A DNA stretch of 64,000 nucleotides from Nitratidesulfovibrio sp. (GTDB taxonomy: Bacteria > Desulfobacterota > Desulfovibrionia > Desulfovibrionales > Desulfovibrionaceae), in NCBI RefSeq assembly GCF_040373385.1, contig NZ_JBDXXH010000002.1, positions 186,001-250,000 of the forward strand. The letters are read 5' to 3'. Of this stretch, positions 1-10,859 are shown piece after piece (the first letter of the stretch is position 1; each line of letters starts with the position of its first letter). The notes under the pieces are model-generated. The model was not told where the DNA came from. It saw only the letters and a list, made by a program, of their open reading frames with translations, and did no database searches. Position numbers and translations under genes: made by a program.

Positions 1-1712
1 AGGCCAACCGTTACGGCGTTCCGCGCATCTGCTTCGTCAACAAGATGGACCGCATAGGCGCCAACTTCTTCCGTTGCGTCGACATGATGGTCGAACGCCT
101 GGGCGCGAAGCCCATTCCCATCCAGTTGCCCATCGGCAGCGAAGACAAGTTCGAAGGCGTGGTCGACCTCATCCGCGGCAAGGCCATCAAGTTCGACAAG
201 TCCAGCAAGGGCGTGGAGTTCACGGAAGAAGACGTGCCCGCCGACATGATGGACATGTACGAAGAAAAGCGCCTTGCCATGGTGGAAGCCGTGGCCGAGG
301 AGGACGAAGCCCTGCTCGAGAAGTACCTGGGCGGCGAAGAGCTGACCGAGGAAGAAATCATCTCGTGCGTGCGCAAGGCCACCATTGCCCGCAACATCGT
401 TCCGGTGTTCTGCGGCTCTGCCTTCCGCAACATGGGCGTGCAGCCGCTGCTTGACGCGGTGGTCGACTTCCTGCCCTCGCCGCTGGACATCGAACAGATG
501 AAGGGCATGAACCCGGACAAAGAAGGGGAAGTCATCGTTTGCAATTGCAACGACAAGGAACCTCTGGCCGGTCTGGTGTTCAAGCTGTTCTCCGACCCGT
601 ACATCGGTCACCTGTCCTTCTTCCGCATCTACTCCGGTTTCATCGAGTCCGGCATGACCGTGCTGAACTCGACCACCGGCAAGAAGGAACGCGTCGGCCG
701 CCTGCTGCGCATGCACGCCAACAAGCGTGAAGAGATCAAGTGGGCGGGCGCTGGCGACATCGTGGCCGTGGTTGGCCTGAAGCTGGCCTCCACCGGTGAT
801 ACCATGTGCGACGAAAAGCGCCCCGTGGTGCTCGAATCGCTGGATATCCCCGAGCCGGTCATCGAAGTGGCCATCGAACCCAAGACCAAGGCCGACCGCG
901 ATGCGCTGTCCGCCGCCCTCGCCAAGCTGGCCAAGGAAGATCCGTCGTTCCGCGTGAAGGGCGACGAGGAAACCGGCCAGACCCTGATCGCGGGCATGGG
1001 CGAACTGCACCTCGAGATCATCGTCGACCGCCTGACCCGCGAGTTCAGCGTCAACGCCAACGTGGGCAAGCCCCAGGTTGCGTACCGCGAAACCATCACC
1101 GCTCCGTCCAAGTCGGACATGAAGCACGTGAAGCAGTCGGGCGGTCGTGGCCAGTACGGCCACGCCGTCATCGAGATCGCGCCGAACCCGGGCAAGGGCT
1201 ACGAGTTCGTCAACGCGATCTCCGGTGGCGTCATCCCCAAGGAATACATCTCCCCGGTGGACAAGGGCATCCAGGACGCCATGAAGAGTGGCGTGCTGGC
1301 CGGGTTCCCCACCGTGGACATCAAGGTTACCCTGGTGTTCGGTTCGTACCACGACGTCGACTCTTCGGAGCAGGCGTTCTACGTGACCGGCTCCATGGCC
1401 ATCAAGGACGCCATCCACAAGGCCTCGCCGGTTCTGCTCGAACCGATCATGGACGTGGAAGTGGTGACCCCCGACGAATACCTCGGCGACGTCATGGGCG
1501 ACCTGAACGGCCGCCGCGGTCGCGTGCAGAACATGGAAGCCCGCGTGGGCTCCCAGGCCGTGCGCGCCCAGGTGCCGCTGTCCGAGATGTTCGGCTACGC
1601 CACCGACCTGCGTTCCAAGACGCAGGGCCGCGCCACCTTCTCCATGCAGTTCCATCACTACGAGCGGGTTCCGGCCCAGCTCGCCGAAGAAGTGATCAAG
1701 AAGAAGGGCTAG
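1..1712 (+). CDS. fusA: Elongation factor G (5' end outside the window)
   Basis: Translational GTPase that drives translocation of tRNA and mRNA on the ribosome. The reading frame is open from base 3 and ends at the TAG at 1710-1712, giving 569 codons of a protein that is normally about 690 residues, so the start and the Walker A/switch part of the G domain lie upstream of the window. The first visible residues contain the NKMD guanine-specificity motif (bases about 39-50), and domains II to V follow. The sequence is intact. It is followed after about 50 bases by a strong terminator, so it is not co-transcribed with the ribosomal block. A tuf gene is not seen next to it. Confidence 0.97.
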   Translation, partial: ANRYGVPRICFVNKMDRIGANFFRCVDMMVERLGAKPIPIQLPIGSEDKFEGVVDLIRGKAIKFDKSSKGVEFTEEDVPADMMDMYEEKRLAMVEAVAEEDEALLEKYLGGEELTEEEIISCVRKATIARNIVPVFCGSAFRNMGVQPLLDAVVDFLPSPLDIEQMKGMNPDKEGEVIVCNCNDKEPLAGLVFKLFSDPYIGHLSFFRIYSGFIESGMTVLNSTTGKKERVGRLLRMHANKREEIKWAGAGDIVAVVGLKLASTGDTMCDEKRPVVLESLDIPEPVIEVAIEPKTKADRDALSAALAKLAKEDPSFRVKGDEETGQTLIAGMGELHLEIIVDRLTREFSVNANVGKPQVAYRETITAPSKSDMKHVKQSGGRGQYGHAVIEIAPNPGKGYEFVNAISGGVIPKEYISPVDKGIQDAMKSGVLAGFPTVDIKVTLVFGSYHDVDSSEQAFYVTGSMAIKDAIHKASPVLLEPIMDVEVVTPDEYLGDVMGDLNGRRGRVQNMEARVGSQAVRAQVPLSEMFGYATDLRSKTQGRATFSMQFHHYERVPAQLAEEVIKKKG

Positions 1713-1765
1713 CCCTTCCTCTCGTGGAGAGAGCGGAGCCATCGGTAAAGGACTCCGTAGAAAGC

Positions 1766-1801
1766 AGAGCCCCGGGCAAAAACCCGGGGCTCTTTTTTTT
1801 C
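1766..1801 (+). terminator. Rho-independent terminator of fusA
   Basis: Perfect 11-bp stem (1766-1776 with 1783-1793) closed by a 6-base CAAAAA loop and followed by a run of T residues to 1800. It ends the fusA transcript about 55 bases after its stop codon. Confidence 0.93.
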
Positions 1802-2497
1802 GAAAATTCTTGACGGGGATGGCTGGGTGGGGTAATCAATCCACTCGCGCCGGTTCTCCGGTGCGAAAAACGTGATCCCCGAAGCTTCGGGGGCCCCTGT
1901 AACGGCAGGGGAAGGGCAGGTCGAGCCTGTCCTGATGCGTTTGGCGCAAGCCAAGCTTTGACAATTGCAGGCGTTACCGAATGCCGCAATTATGTCATGC
2001 CGTTCCAGCCCGTCGTTAACCCCTTGTTGGCGGGCTGTAAGGTACTGTACGTGCGGGGCGCTTGCGCCCTATTCGGTGACCCCTGTGGTCCACCTGCACT
2101 CGCCGGAGCATGCTCCGGCCAGGGCCAGGCTGGCGACAACATGGGTGATCTTCCCGGACGGATACCGCGAAAGCGGTGCCGCGAGGCGAGTGAGAAGACC
2201 TTTGGGTGTGCCAGTCGGCCTCCCTCCCCGTCTTTCTCTCCATCGCTCCACATCCTCGAAGATCACGGCACCCCGTCCCCCGCCGGACGGCAAGCCGCCA
2301 TGGCGTCACATGCCACCTGAGCCCACGTCGCGGAAGCGGCGTCCGGGTATCGCGTAGCTCCGGATGCTTATGGCGGGTCTCGGTGTGCCGCCACCGAACG
2401 TGAGGAACTCTGCAGCCTACGGCTCCTGCCTCTCACCTCATGGCAGTCGGGCGCCGGACGGCAAGGGTACGTTTGCCAGATAACGGAGTAATCAACA
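1802..2497 (+). other. Gene-free, hairpin-rich spacer and leader before rpsJ
   Basis: No reading frame here looks like a protein. There are three adjacent hairpins: a 16-base perfect palindrome at 1877-1892, a 6-bp stem at 1894-1911 and a 7-bp stem (one GU pair) at 1914-1932. Further down are an 18-base palindrome at 2102-2119 and a short stem with a GAAA tetraloop at 2164-2177. A 12-base sequence (CCGGACGGCAAG) occurs at about 2282 and again at about 2454. A TTGACA is present at 1958-1963, but no convincing -10 box is at the right distance. In other bacteria the S10 operon is controlled by L4 through its leader; whether this spacer does that is inference. Confidence 0.5.
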
Positions 2498-2815
2498 ATG
2501 ACGACAGTTAGCAGTGATCGTATCAGAATCAAGCTGAAAGCTTACGATTACCGCATCCTCGACAAGGCTGTGGCGGAAATCGTGGATACGGCGCGCAACA
2601 CGGGCGCCGGGGTGGCTGGTCCCATCCCCCTGCCCACCAACATTCACAAGTACACCGTCAACCGGAGCGTGCACGTCGACAAGAAGTCGCGCGAGCAGTT
2701 TGAAATGCGCATCCACAAGCGGCTCATGGACATCCTCGAGCCTACGCAGCAGACCGTGGACGCACTGGGCAAGCTGAGCCTGCCCGCCGGTGTGGACGTC
2801 GAAATCAAGCTCTAG
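2498..2815 (+). CDS. rpsJ: 30S ribosomal protein S10
   Basis: Small-subunit protein of the 3' head domain, also known as NusE for its part in transcription antitermination with NusB. It has 105 residues, usual for the family. The N-terminal IRIKLKAYD segment, the GPIPLPT turn and the [11 protein letters not shown] segment are diagnostic. ATG at 2498 has GGAG 10 bases upstream. It is the first gene of the ribosomal block, after a long gene-free leader, and is followed by rplC after 12 bases. Confidence 0.98.
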   Translation: MTTVSSDRIRIKLKAYDYRILDKAVAEIVDTARNTGAGVAGPIPLPTNIHKYTVNRSVHVDKKSREQFEMRIHKRLMDILEPTQQTVDALGKLSLPAGVDVEIKL

Positions 2816-2827
2816 TGAGAGGAAGTC

Positions 2828-3457
2828 ATGGCTGAGAAATTGGGTATCCTGGGTCGCAAGGTCGGCATGACCCGCATTTTCGCCAGTGATGGTTCCGCCG
2901 TGGCTGTTACGGTCATCCAGGCCGGTCCCTGTCCGGTCATCCAGGTTCGCAACGGCGAGACCGACGGCTACAACGCCGTGCAGATCGCCTTTGAGGAAGC
3001 CAAGGAAAAGCACGTAACCAAGCCCGCCCGTGGCCACTTCGCCAAGGCAGGCAAGGGTCTTTTCCGCAACCTCCGCGAAATTCGCCTGGAAGCGCCTGCC
3101 GAATTCGAAGTCGGCCAGGAACTCACCGTGTCCCTGTTCGCCGCTGGCGAAAAGGTGAAGGTGACCGGCACCAGCATAGGCAAGGGGTACCAGGGCGTCA
3201 TGCGCCGCTGGAACTTCGCCGGCTCCAAGGACACGCACGGCTGCGAAAAGGTGCATCGTTCCGGTGGTTCCATCGGTAACAACACCTTTCCGGGTCACGT
3301 GTTCAAGGGCAAGAAGATGGCCGGCCACTGGGGTGACGAGCGCGTGACGGTCAAGAACCTCGAGATCGTCGACATTCGCGCCGAAGACAACGTCATTCTG
3401 GTGAAGGGTGCCATTCCCGGCCCCAAGAACGGCCTGGTTCTGGTGCGCAAGCAGTAA
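2828..3457 (+). CDS. rplC: 50S ribosomal protein L3
   Basis: Early-assembly 23S rRNA-binding protein whose loop reaches the peptidyl-transferase centre. It has 209 residues, as expected. The N-terminal [10 protein letters not shown] motif and the [17 protein letters not shown] segment around residues 138-160 are the family signature, including the glutamine-methylation region, where this protein has Asn-Asn rather than the Gln-rich form. A GAGAGGAAG Shine-Dalgarno region precedes ATG 2828. It lies second in the S10 operon, with rplD 18 bases downstream. Confidence 0.97.
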   Translation: MAEKLGILGRKVGMTRIFASDGSAVAVTVIQAGPCPVIQVRNGETDGYNAVQIAFEEAKEKHVTKPARGHFAKAGKGLFRNLREIRLEAPAEFEVGQELTVSLFAAGEKVKVTGTSIGKGYQGVMRRWNFAGSKDTHGCEKVHRSGGSIGNNTFPGHVFKGKKMAGHWGDERVTVKNLEIVDIRAEDNVILVKGAIPGPKNGLVLVRKQ

Positions 3458-3475
3458 CGAAATGAGGATGATCAC

Positions 3476-4096
3476 ATGGCTGTGGTGAAAGTATACGATC
3501 AGAACAAGAAGGAAGCCGGCGAACTGACGCTCGCTCCCGAGGTGTTCGAGGTCGAGGTGAAGCCTGAGATTCTCAATCTCGTGGTCCGTGCGCACCGCGC
3601 CGGGCTGCGCTCCGGCACCCATGCCACCAAGACCCGCGCCTTTGTTTCCGGCGGCGGTGCAAAGCCCTGGCGCCAGAAAGGCACAGGCCGCGCCCGTTCC
3701 GGCTCGAACCGTTCGCCCATCTGGCGCGGCGGGGCGGTCATTTTCGGCCCCCAGCCCCGCGAGTATGGCTTCAAGGTGAACAAGAAGGTCCGCCAGCTGG
3801 CCCTGAAGATGGCGCTCAGCTCGCGGCTTGCCGGCGAGAACCTGATGGTGGTTAAGGGCATCGAACTGCCCGAGATCAAGACCAAGCTGTTCGCCAAGGT
3901 GGCCGGTACCCTGGGTCTCGAGAAGGCCCTGGTGATCACCGCCGAAGCGGATACCACCCTCGCCCTTTCGGCCCGCAACATTCCCGGCATTACCCTGATC
4001 ACCGCCGACCAGCTCAGCGTCTACGAGATTCTGAAGCACCCGAAGCTGGTGATGTTCGAGGGCGCCGTCGAATCCGTCCAGGCCCGGCTGAAGTAG
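3476..4096 (+). CDS. rplD: 50S ribosomal protein L4
   Basis: 23S rRNA-binding protein that lines the exit tunnel; in E. coli it also represses its own S10 operon. It has 206 residues. The tunnel loop with [19 protein letters not shown] (about residues 60-80) is the signature. ATG 3476 follows GAGGATGATC. Position three in an S10-L3-L4-L23-L2 order matches the standard operon. Autoregulation here is not shown by the sequence, although the long leader upstream of rpsJ could host it. Confidence 0.97.
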   Translation: MAVVKVYDQNKKEAGELTLAPEVFEVEVKPEILNLVVRAHRAGLRSGTHATKTRAFVSGGGAKPWRQKGTGRARSGSNRSPIWRGGAVIFGPQPREYGFKVNKKVRQLALKMALSSRLAGENLMVVKGIELPEIKTKLFAKVAGTLGLEKALVITAEADTTLALSARNIPGITLITADQLSVYEILKHPKLVMFEGAVESVQARLK

Positions 4097-4107
4097 GGAG
4101 GTTGGTC

Positions 4108-4398
4108 ATGGATTATACACAGATTCTCGTGAAGCCCCTGGTGTCCGAAAAGGCCACCTTCGTGAAGGACCAGGCCCAGCAGGTCGTGTTCTTTGTGAAC
4201 CCCCGGGCCAACAAGATCGAAATCAAGAAGGCCGTCGAAGCCGCCTTCAAGGTCAAGGTGACCGACGTCAATGTCGTCACCAAGAAGCCTGCCGACAAGG
4301 TCCGTCAGGGTCGCGTCGTGGGCCGGATCTCCGGCTGCAAGAAGGCTTATGTGACCCTGGCTCCCGGCGAAAAAATCGAATTCTTCGAGGGAGTGTAA
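4108..4398 (+). CDS. rplW: 50S ribosomal protein L23
   Basis: 23S rRNA protein at the tunnel exit; docking site for trigger factor and SRP. It has 96 residues with the usual [10 protein letters not shown] start and the VVTKKPADK loop. I chose ATG 4108 because a strong AGGGAGG lies 7 bases upstream; the in-frame TTG at 4102 would place the start inside that spacing. It lies 11 bases after rplD and 2 bases before rplB. Its partner trigger factor is encoded later in this window. Confidence 0.95.
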   Translation: MDYTQILVKPLVSEKATFVKDQAQQVVFFVNPRANKIEIKKAVEAAFKVKVTDVNVVTKKPADKVRQGRVVGRISGCKKAYVTLAPGEKIEFFEGV

Positions 4399-4400
4399 GC

Positions 4401-5231
4401 ATGGCTGTTCGCAAGCTGAAACCGACATCTCCCGGTCGCCGCTTCCAGACCGTCTCGGATTTCGAGGAAGTCACCAGGAGCACGCCCGAGAAGTCCCTTA
4501 CCGAGGGGCTGACCAAAAAGAGCGGTCGCAACAACAATGGCCGCGTGACCATGCGCCGTCGCGGCGGCGGTCACAAGCGCCTGTACCGCATCATCGACTT
4601 CCGTCGTAACAAGCTCGGTATCGCGGCCACCGTCGCGCACATCGAGTACGATCCCAACCGTACCGCCCGCATCGCGCTGCTGCACTACGCAGATGGCGAG
4701 AAGCGCTACATCCTCGCTCCGCTTGGCATCAAGCAGGGCGACAAGGTGCAGGCTGGCGAAGGCGCGGACATCAAGCCTGGCAACGCCATGCCCATGGCCC
4801 GCATCCCGGTCGGTACCGTGCTGCACAACATCGAGCTCCACCCCGGCCGTGGCGGCCAGTTCTGCCGCGCCGCCGGTACCTACGCCCAGCTGGTGGCCAA
4901 GGAAGGCAAGTATGCCCTCCTGCGCATGCCTTCGGGCGAAGTGCGCAAGGTGCTTGCTGCCTGCTGCGCCACCATTGGCCAGGTCGGCAACGTGAACCAC
5001 GAGAACATCTCGTTGGGCAAGGCGGGCCGCAATCGCTGGCTCGGTCGTCGTCCCAAGGTCCGCGGTGTCGCCATGAACCCCATCGACCACCCGTTGGGTG
5101 GTGGTGAAGGCCGCAGCTCCGGCGGTCGCCATCCGGTGACTCCGTGGGGCGTGCCCACCAAGGGGTACAAGACCCGCGATCGCAAGAAGGCTTCCTCGAA
5201 GCTCATCGTCAAGCGACGCGGTCAGAAGTAG
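4401..5231 (+). CDS. rplB: 50S ribosomal protein L2
   Basis: Core 23S rRNA-binding protein needed for subunit association and peptidyl-transferase activity. It has 276 residues, the normal length. The [12 protein letters not shown] segment near residue 52 and the [18 protein letters not shown] segment near residue 233 (with the conserved histidine near the active centre) identify it. The start lies only 2 bases after the rplW stop, so translation is probably coupled. The C-terminal basic tail ends in RRGQK. Confidence 0.98.
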   Translation: MAVRKLKPTSPGRRFQTVSDFEEVTRSTPEKSLTEGLTKKSGRNNNGRVTMRRRGGGHKRLYRIIDFRRNKLGIAATVAHIEYDPNRTARIALLHYADGEKRYILAPLGIKQGDKVQAGEGADIKPGNAMPMARIPVGTVLHNIELHPGRGGQFCRAAGTYAQLVAKEGKYALLRMPSGEVRKVLAACCATIGQVGNVNHENISLGKAGRNRWLGRRPKVRGVAMNPIDHPLGGGEGRSSGGRHPVTPWGVPTKGYKTRDRKKASSKLIVKRRGQK

Positions 5232-5240
5232 GAGTAGAGC

Positions 5241-5522
5241 ATGCCCAGATCCCTGAAGAAAGGTCCGTTCATCGACGACCATCTGATCAAGAAAGTGGAA
5301 TTGGCCGTGTCGAACAGCGACCGCCGCGTCATCAAGACGTGGTCGCGTCGGTCCACCATCGCTCCCGAGATGGTCGGCCTGACGTTCGCGGTCCACAATG
5401 GGAAGAAGTTCATTCCCGTGTTCGTCACCGAGAACATGGTGGGTCACAAGCTGGGCGAATTCGCCCCGACCCGCACGTTCTACGGGCATGCCGCGGACAA
5501 GAAGAGCAAAGCAAAGAAGTAG
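5241..5522 (+). CDS. rpsS: 30S ribosomal protein S19
   Basis: Head protein of the small subunit that forms a complex with S13 and contacts the A-site tRNA region. It has 93 residues. The [14 protein letters not shown] start and the [19 protein letters not shown] segment are typical. The ATG at 5241 is preceded by AGGAGTAG. It lies between rplB and rplV as in other S10 operons. Confidence 0.97.
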   Translation: MPRSLKKGPFIDDHLIKKVELAVSNSDRRVIKTWSRRSTIAPEMVGLTFAVHNGKKFIPVFVTENMVGHKLGEFAPTRTFYGHAADKKSKAKK

Positions 5523-5534
5523 TGGGTGAATCCG

Positions 5535-5873
5535 ATGGAATCGAGAGCCACCGCGAAATTCATGCGCGTGTCGCCGCGTAAGGCCCGGCTTGTTGCCCAG
5601 AACGTGAACGGGCTGCCTGTCGAAGACGCCATGAATATCCTTAAGTTTACGCCCAACAAGCCCGCCGACATCATCTTCGGCGTGCTGCGTTCCGCCCTCG
5701 CCAACGCCGAGCAGCTGCCCGGCATCGATGTGGACGCCATGGTCGTGAAGCAGATCGTCATCAACGAAGGCCCCACCTGGAAGCGGTTTCTTCCGCGTGC
5801 GCAGGGTCGCGCCACCAAGATCCGGAAGCGTACCAGCCACATCACCGTGATTCTCGCAGAAGGGCAGGAATAG
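5535..5873 (+). CDS. rplV: 50S ribosomal protein L22
   Basis: Large-subunit protein whose beta-hairpin forms the exit-tunnel constriction with L4. It has 112 residues from ATG 5535, beginning MESRATAKFMRVSPRKARL, which matches the family start. An in-frame GTG at 5526 would add three residues, but it overlaps the GGGTGA that serves as Shine-Dalgarno for ATG 5535. It lies 12 bases after rpsS and 3 bases before rpsC. Confidence 0.94.
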   Translation: MESRATAKFMRVSPRKARLVAQNVNGLPVEDAMNILKFTPNKPADIIFGVLRSALANAEQLPGIDVDAMVVKQIVINEGPTWKRFLPRAQGRATKIRKRTSHITVILAEGQE

Positions 5874-5874
5874 G

Positions 5875-6517
<643 letters not shown>

Positions 6518-6518
<1 letters not shown>

Positions 6519-6931
6519 TGTTGAGCCCCAGAAAGGTTAAATTCCGCAAGTGGCAGAAGGGCCGTCTGCGTGGCATGGCCACCCGCGGCGCCACTGTCGC
6601 CTTCGGTGATATCGGTCTTAAGGCAGTAGAACACGGCAAGCTGTCCAGCCAGCAGATCGAGGCCGCCCGTATCGCCATGATGCGCCATATCAAGCGCGGC
6701 GGTAAGGTCTGGATCCGCATCTTCCCCGACCATCCGGTCACCGCCAAGCCCCTCGAAACCCGCCAGGGTTCCGGTAAGGGCGCCCCGGTGGGCTGGTGCG
6801 CTCCGGTGAAGCCGGGCCGCGTGCTTTACGAAATCAAGGGCGTCAGCCTGGAGCTTGCCAAGGAAGCTCTGACGCGCGCCGCCCACAAGCTCCCCATCAA
6901 GACGACCATTGTCGTGCGGGAGGGCCTCTAG
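6518..6931 (+). CDS. rplP: 50S ribosomal protein L16
   Basis: Late-assembly large-subunit protein near the A-site tRNA elbow and the 5S rRNA. It has 137 residues. The start [16 protein letters not shown], the [20 protein letters not shown] segment and [10 protein letters not shown] near residue 90 are diagnostic. The start overlaps the rpsC stop by one base. Confidence 0.97.
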
Positions 6932-6932
6932 A

Positions 6933-7118
6933 ATGAACGCCGCAGAACTGAGAAAGCTCAGCGCTGAACAGCTCAAGGACAAGTTGGCAGAATCCCGCAA
7001 GGAACTGTTCGATATGCGCTTCCGCCACGCCACCGCGCAGTTGGAGAAGACCTCCAGCCTCCCGGCGACCAAGCGCGACATCGCCCGGATTCTGACCATC
7101 CTGAAGGAAAAGGGGTAA
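6933..7118 (+). CDS. rpmC: 50S ribosomal protein L29
   Basis: Small two-helix large-subunit protein beside L23 at the tunnel exit. It has 61 residues: MNAAELRKLSAEQL, then the conserved KELFDMRFRHATAQL segment and RIDIARI-like end (KRDIARILTIL). ATG 6933 lies one base after the rplP stop, with CGGGAGG upstream inside the end of rplP. The frame is also open upstream, but the earlier codons lie inside rplP and are not family-like. Confidence 0.94.
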   Translation: MNAAELRKLSAEQLKDKLAESRKELFDMRFRHATAQLEKTSSLPATKRDIARILTILKEKG

Positions 7119-7122
7119 GCCC

Positions 7123-7389
7123 ATGTCCGAAGAACTGATGAACCGCAAGGGCAGGGTGCTCACCGGGATCGTCGTCAGCGACAAGAACGACAAGACCGTC
7201 GTCGTTCGCGTCGAGACGCTGGTGCAGCATCCCCTGCTGAAGAAGTACGTGCGCCGCCGCAACAAGTTCACCGCTCACGATCCCCAGAACGAGTGCGGCA
7301 TCGGCGACAAGGTGAAGATCATCGAGTACCGTCCGCTCAGCCGCAACAAGCGCTGGCATCTGGTCTCCATTCTCGAAAAAGCCGTGTAG
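7123..7389 (+). CDS. rpsQ: 30S ribosomal protein S17
   Basis: Primary 16S rRNA-binding OB-fold protein. It has 88 residues with the KGRVLTGIVVSDKNDKTVVV start, the HPLLKKYVRRRNKF loop and the IGDKVKIIEYRPLSRNKRW end, all typical. It lies 4 bases after rpmC and 9 before rplN, in the standard L29-S17-L14 order. Confidence 0.97.
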   Translation: MSEELMNRKGRVLTGIVVSDKNDKTVVVRVETLVQHPLLKKYVRRRNKFTAHDPQNECGIGDKVKIIEYRPLSRNKRWHLVSILEKAV

Positions 7390-7398
7390 GGGTTTGCG

Positions 7399-7767
<369 letters not shown>

Positions 7768-7777
7768 GAGCCCACAA

Positions 7778-8101
7778 ATGAAACAGTTCCGCATCCGCAA
7801 GGACGACAAGGTTGTCGTCATCGCCGGCAAGGACAAGGGCAAGATCGGCAAGGTGCTGAAGGTTCTTCCCAAGAAGGACGGAGTGCTTGTCGAGAAGGTC
7901 AACATGGTCAAGCGCCACATGCGCGCAAATCCGTACCGGCAGCAGCCGGGCGGCATCATCGAGAAGGAGATGCCTGTTGACATCTCCAACGTGATGGTGA
8001 TGTGCGATGCGTGCGCCAAGGCCACCAAGGTGGGCTACCGCTACACCGAGGACGGCAAGAAAGTTCGCTTCTGCAAGAAGTGCAACGAAATCATTGGATA
8101 G
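7778..8101 (+). CDS. rplX: 50S ribosomal protein L24
   Basis: Assembly-initiating 23S rRNA protein. It has 107 residues with a KOW motif near the N-terminus ([18 protein letters not shown]) and the [16 protein letters not shown] segment. The C-terminal part carries two CXXC pairs (CDAC and CKKC, about residues 76-79 and 99-102), which would suit a zinc knuckle as seen in some bacterial L24 proteins. It lies 10 bases after rplN. Confidence 0.97.
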   Translation: MKQFRIRKDDKVVVIAGKDKGKIGKVLKVLPKKDGVLVEKVNMVKRHMRANPYRQQPGGIIEKEMPVDISNVMVMCDACAKATKVGYRYTEDGKKVRFCKKCNEIIG

Positions 8102-8112
8102 GGTGAGAGACG

Positions 8113-8652
8113 ATGACGCGTCTTGAACAGATATACCGCGAGAAAGTGGTTCCGGTATTGCAGAAGGAGTTTAACTACACTTCTTCGATGCAGGTTCCCG
8201 GGATTGAGAAAGTCTCTCTGAATATCGGCCTCGGCGCCGCGAGCCAGAACAACAAGTTGATGGAAGAAGCCATCAAGGAGTTGACCGCCATCGCCGGGCA
8301 GAAGGCCGTCGTGACCCGTGCAAAGAAGTCCATCGCGTCGTTCAAGCTGCGCGAAGGCATGCCTATCGGCTGCCGCGTGACGCTGCGCAAGGAACGCATG
8401 TGGGACTTTCTGGACAAGCTGATGAACTTCGCGCTGCCCCGCGTGCGCGACTTCAGAGGGATACCGGACCGTGGCTTCGATGGCCGGGGCAATTTTACCC
8501 TGGGTATCAAGGAACACACCATTTTCCCCGAGCTGGAAGTGGATCGCGTTGAAAATCCCAAGGGGATGAACATCACGATCGTTACCACTGCCCAGACGGA
8601 CAAGGAAGGCAAGCTGCTGCTCGACCAGCTCGGCATGCCTTTCAAGAAGTAA
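8113..8652 (+). CDS. rplE: 50S ribosomal protein L5
   Basis: 5S rRNA-binding protein of the central protuberance that contacts the P-site tRNA. It has 179 residues. The start [16 protein letters not shown], the [20 protein letters not shown] segment and [16 protein letters not shown] are the L5 signature. It lies 11 bases after rplX and is followed by the zinc-type S14 gene. Confidence 0.98.
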   Translation: MTRLEQIYREKVVPVLQKEFNYTSSMQVPGIEKVSLNIGLGAASQNNKLMEEAIKELTAIAGQKAVVTRAKKSIASFKLREGMPIGCRVTLRKERMWDFLDKLMNFALPRVRDFRGIPDRGFDGRGNFTLGIKEHTIFPELEVDRVENPKGMNITIVTTAQTDKEGKLLLDQLGMPFKK

Positions 8653-8664
8653 GGAGAAACGGCT

Positions 8665-8850
8665 TTGTCTCGTACATCGCTTGAAGTGAAGGCGCAGCGC
8701 AAGCCCAAGTTCTCCGCCCGCGCCTACAACCGTTGTCCGGTTTGCGGCCGCCCGCGTGCCTACATGCGCAAGTTCGGCCTTTGCCGTATCTGCTTCCGCA
8801 ACATGGCCCTGCGCGGCGAACTGCCCGGCGTTCGCAAGTCGAGCTGGTAA
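8665..8850 (+). CDS. rpsN: 30S ribosomal protein S14, zinc-binding type
   Basis: Head protein of the small subunit. At 61 residues it is the short zinc-ribbon (C+) form: Cys24 and Cys27 (CPVC) pair with Cys40 and Cys43 (CRIC). The start is TTG at 8665, with AAGGAG 8 bases upstream; no ATG or GTG gives a family-like N-terminus. Having the C+ form in the main ribosomal block means the ordinary S14 depends on zinc here, of interest given the zur-znu operon later in the window. Confidence 0.95.
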   Translation: MSRTSLEVKAQRKPKFSARAYNRCPVCGRPRAYMRKFGLCRICFRNMALRGELPGVRKSSW

Positions 8851-8868
8851 GTCACCAAGGAGTAAGGA

Positions 8869-9249
8869 ATGCTGACTGATCCTATTGCTGATATGCTTAC
8901 GCGTATCCGCAACGCACACTTGGCCCTGCACAAGGAAGTGAGTGTGCCGCGCTCGAAGATCAAGGAATCCATCGCCGCCATCCTGAAGCAGGAAGGCTAC
9001 ATCGAAGACGTGGCGATGGAAGAGGCCGAGATCAAGATCTCCCTCAAGTATTTCAAAGGCAAGCCGGTCATCGCCGGCCTGAAGCGGGTGAGCAAGCCCG
9101 GCCGCCGGGTGTATGTCGGTTCTTCCGACATCCCCAAGGTCCAGAACGGCCTTGGCATCTGCATTCTGTCCACCTCCAGCGGTGTCCTTGCGGGCACGCA
9201 GGCCCGTGACCGCAAGGTTGGCGGGGAACTGCTCTGCGAAATCTGGTAG
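8869..9249 (+). CDS. rpsH: 30S ribosomal protein S8
   Basis: 16S rRNA platform protein; in E. coli it represses the spc operon. It has 126 residues. The start MLTDPIADMLTRIRNA and the C-terminal STSSGVLAGTQARDRKVGGELLCEIW region (about bases 9170-9246) are the family signature. AAGGAG precedes the ATG. It lies between rpsN and rplF, in the usual order. Confidence 0.98.
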   Translation: MLTDPIADMLTRIRNAHLALHKEVSVPRSKIKESIAAILKQEGYIEDVAMEEAEIKISLKYFKGKPVIAGLKRVSKPGRRVYVGSSDIPKVQNGLGICILSTSSGVLAGTQARDRKVGGELLCEIW

Positions 9250-9258
9250 GGTACGGAC

Positions 9259-9795
9259 ATGTCGCGAATCGGTAAACTCCCCATCGCCATTCCTTCCGGC
9301 GTCGAAGTGAAGGTCGGGACCGAAGCCGTCGAGGTCAAGGGCCCGAAGGGCGTGCTTGTCACCCCTACCCACGCGGAACTGAACTACGCGGTTGAAGACG
9401 GTCATGTCGTCATCACCCGCGCCACCGAAACCCGCATCGCCCGTGCCCAGCACGGCCTGCGCCGCACCCTGCTCGCCAACTGCATTCAGGGTGTGACCAA
9501 GGGCTTTTCCAAGACCCTGGAAGTCATCGGCGTCGGCTACAAGGTTGCCGTAAAGGGCAACCTGGTGGAACTCGCGGTCGGTTTCTCGCACCCGGTGATC
9601 ATGGAAATGCCCGAAGGCGTCGAAGCCAAGGTGGAAGGCCAGAAGCTGACCATCTCGGGCATGAGCAAGGAAGTGGTCGGCGAGATCGCCGCACGCATCC
9701 GCCGCGTGCGTAAGCCTGAACCCTACAAGGGCAAGGGCATCAAGTACGACAACGAGCAGATTCGCCGCAAGGCCGGCAAGTCTGGTGGCAAATAG
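9259..9795 (+). CDS. rplF: 50S ribosomal protein L6
   Basis: Large-subunit protein near the factor-binding site and sarcin-ricin loop. It has 178 residues made of two repeated alpha/beta domains; the second holds the [23 protein letters not shown] segment and the C-terminal [16 protein letters not shown] motif. It lies 9 bases after rpsH. The end KAGKSGGK is typical. Confidence 0.98.
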   Translation: MSRIGKLPIAIPSGVEVKVGTEAVEVKGPKGVLVTPTHAELNYAVEDGHVVITRATETRIARAQHGLRRTLLANCIQGVTKGFSKTLEVIGVGYKVAVKGNLVELAVGFSHPVIMEMPEGVEAKVEGQKLTISGMSKEVVGEIAARIRRVRKPEPYKGKGIKYDNEQIRRKAGKSGGK

Positions 9796-9809
9796 GCAGG
9801 TATGAGAAA

Positions 9810-10169
9810 ATGACGATGACCAAGAACGATGCCAGAAAGCGGCGCAAAGTCCGCATTCGCAAGAAGATCGCCGGGAGCACCGAGCGTCCCCGGCTGGTTG
9901 TCTACCGCTCGAACCTGCATGTCTACGCCCAGATCGTGGACGACGCCACCGGAGCCACGCTTGTTGCCACCTCCACCCTTGCCATCGGCAAGGCCCAGGC
10001 CGGGGCGCATTGCAACAAGGCCGGGGCGGAACTGGTGGGCAAGGAAATCGCGCGTCTTGCTGGCGAAAAGAGCATCAAGCGCGTGGTGTTCGACCGTAAC
10101 GGCTACCTGTATCACGGGCGCATCAAGGCTGTTGCCGACGGTGCCCGTGAGGGCGGCCTGGAATTCTAA
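9810..10169 (+). CDS. rplR: 50S ribosomal protein L18
   Basis: 5S rRNA-binding protein of the central protuberance. It has 119 residues starting [19 protein letters not shown]. The [20 protein letters not shown] segment and the C-terminal [27 protein letters not shown] region are diagnostic. A second in-frame ATG lies at 9816; I chose 9810 for its better spacing to AGGCAGG. It lies 14 bases after rplF. Confidence 0.97.
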   Translation: MTMTKNDARKRRKVRIRKKIAGSTERPRLVVYRSNLHVYAQIVDDATGATLVATSTLAIGKAQAGAHCNKAGAELVGKEIARLAGEKSIKRVVFDRNGYLYHGRIKAVADGAREGGLEF

Positions 10170-10187
10170 CGGGTGGTAGGTACTGGC

Positions 10188-10679
10188 ATGGAACAGAATG
10201 AGTTCGGGTTGGTAGAGAAGATTGTCTACCTTAACCGAGTTGCCAAGGTTGTGAAGGGCGGTCGCCGCTTCAGCTTCAGCGCCCTCGTAGTCGTGGGCGA
10301 CGGCAAGGGCGCCGTGGGCTTCGGCCTCGGCAAGGCCCAGGAAGTGCCGGAAGCCCTGCGCAAGGCCACCGAACGCGCCAAGAAGGACATGGTCCAGATT
10401 GCGCTGGTGGACGGCACCCTTCCGTACGAAATCCAGGGCGAGTTCGGCGCCGGCTGCGTCATGTTGAAGCCCGCCTCCAAGGGTACCGGCATCATCGCCG
10501 GTGGTGCAGTGCGCGCCGTCATGGAAGCCGTTGGCGTGACCGACGTGCTTGCCAAGGCCATCGGCACCAACAACCCGCACAACGTGCTGCGCGCCACCAT
10601 GGCGGGGCTTACCTCGCTGCGCAGCGCCGAGTACGTGAGCCAGCTTCGCGGCATGAAGCTCGAAGCGCCCAGAAAGTAG
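10188..10679 (+). CDS. rpsE: 30S ribosomal protein S5
   Basis: Small-subunit protein at the mRNA entrance, important for decoding accuracy. It has 163 residues from ATG 10188, which has GGTAGG 7 bases upstream; an in-frame GTG at 10173 would add five residues but lacks a better site. The double-stranded-RNA-binding domain ([24 protein letters not shown] segment) and the [21 protein letters not shown] motif identify it. Confidence 0.96.
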   Translation: MEQNEFGLVEKIVYLNRVAKVVKGGRRFSFSALVVVGDGKGAVGFGLGKAQEVPEALRKATERAKKDMVQIALVDGTLPYEIQGEFGAGCVMLKPASKGTGIIAGGAVRAVMEAVGVTDVLAKAIGTNNPHNVLRATMAGLTSLRSAEYVSQLRGMKLEAPRK

Positions 10680-10688
10680 GACGCAATC

Positions 10689-10859
10689 ATGATCAAGGTG
10701 AAGCTCGTACGCAGCTGGATCGGCTGCAACCCCAAGCAGCGCAAGGTTCTTGACGCGCTTGGCCTGCGAAAGATCCGTTGCGAGAAGTCGTTTGAGGACA
10801 ATGCCGCCATTCGCGGCATGATCGCCGAAGTAAAGCACCTGGTCGAGGTCAGTGAATAA
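10689..10859 (+). CDS. rpmD: 50S ribosomal protein L30
   Basis: Small large-subunit protein of 56 residues ([19 protein letters not shown]... ending HLVEVSE), found in the expected place between S5 and L15. The IKVKLVRS start, the [13 protein letters not shown] segment and the C-terminal VKHLVEV beta strand are those of the family. Its TAA stop overlaps the rplO start by one base (TAATG). Confidence 0.95.
   Translation: MIKVKLVRSWIGCNPKQRKVLDALGLRKIRCEKSFEDNAAIRGMIAEVKHLVEVSE

Noticed and set aside
1958..1996. TTGACA in the fusA-rpsJ spacer as the S10 operon promoter
   Set aside because: The -35 is perfect, but no acceptable -10 stands at 15-19 bases, so I did not call it.
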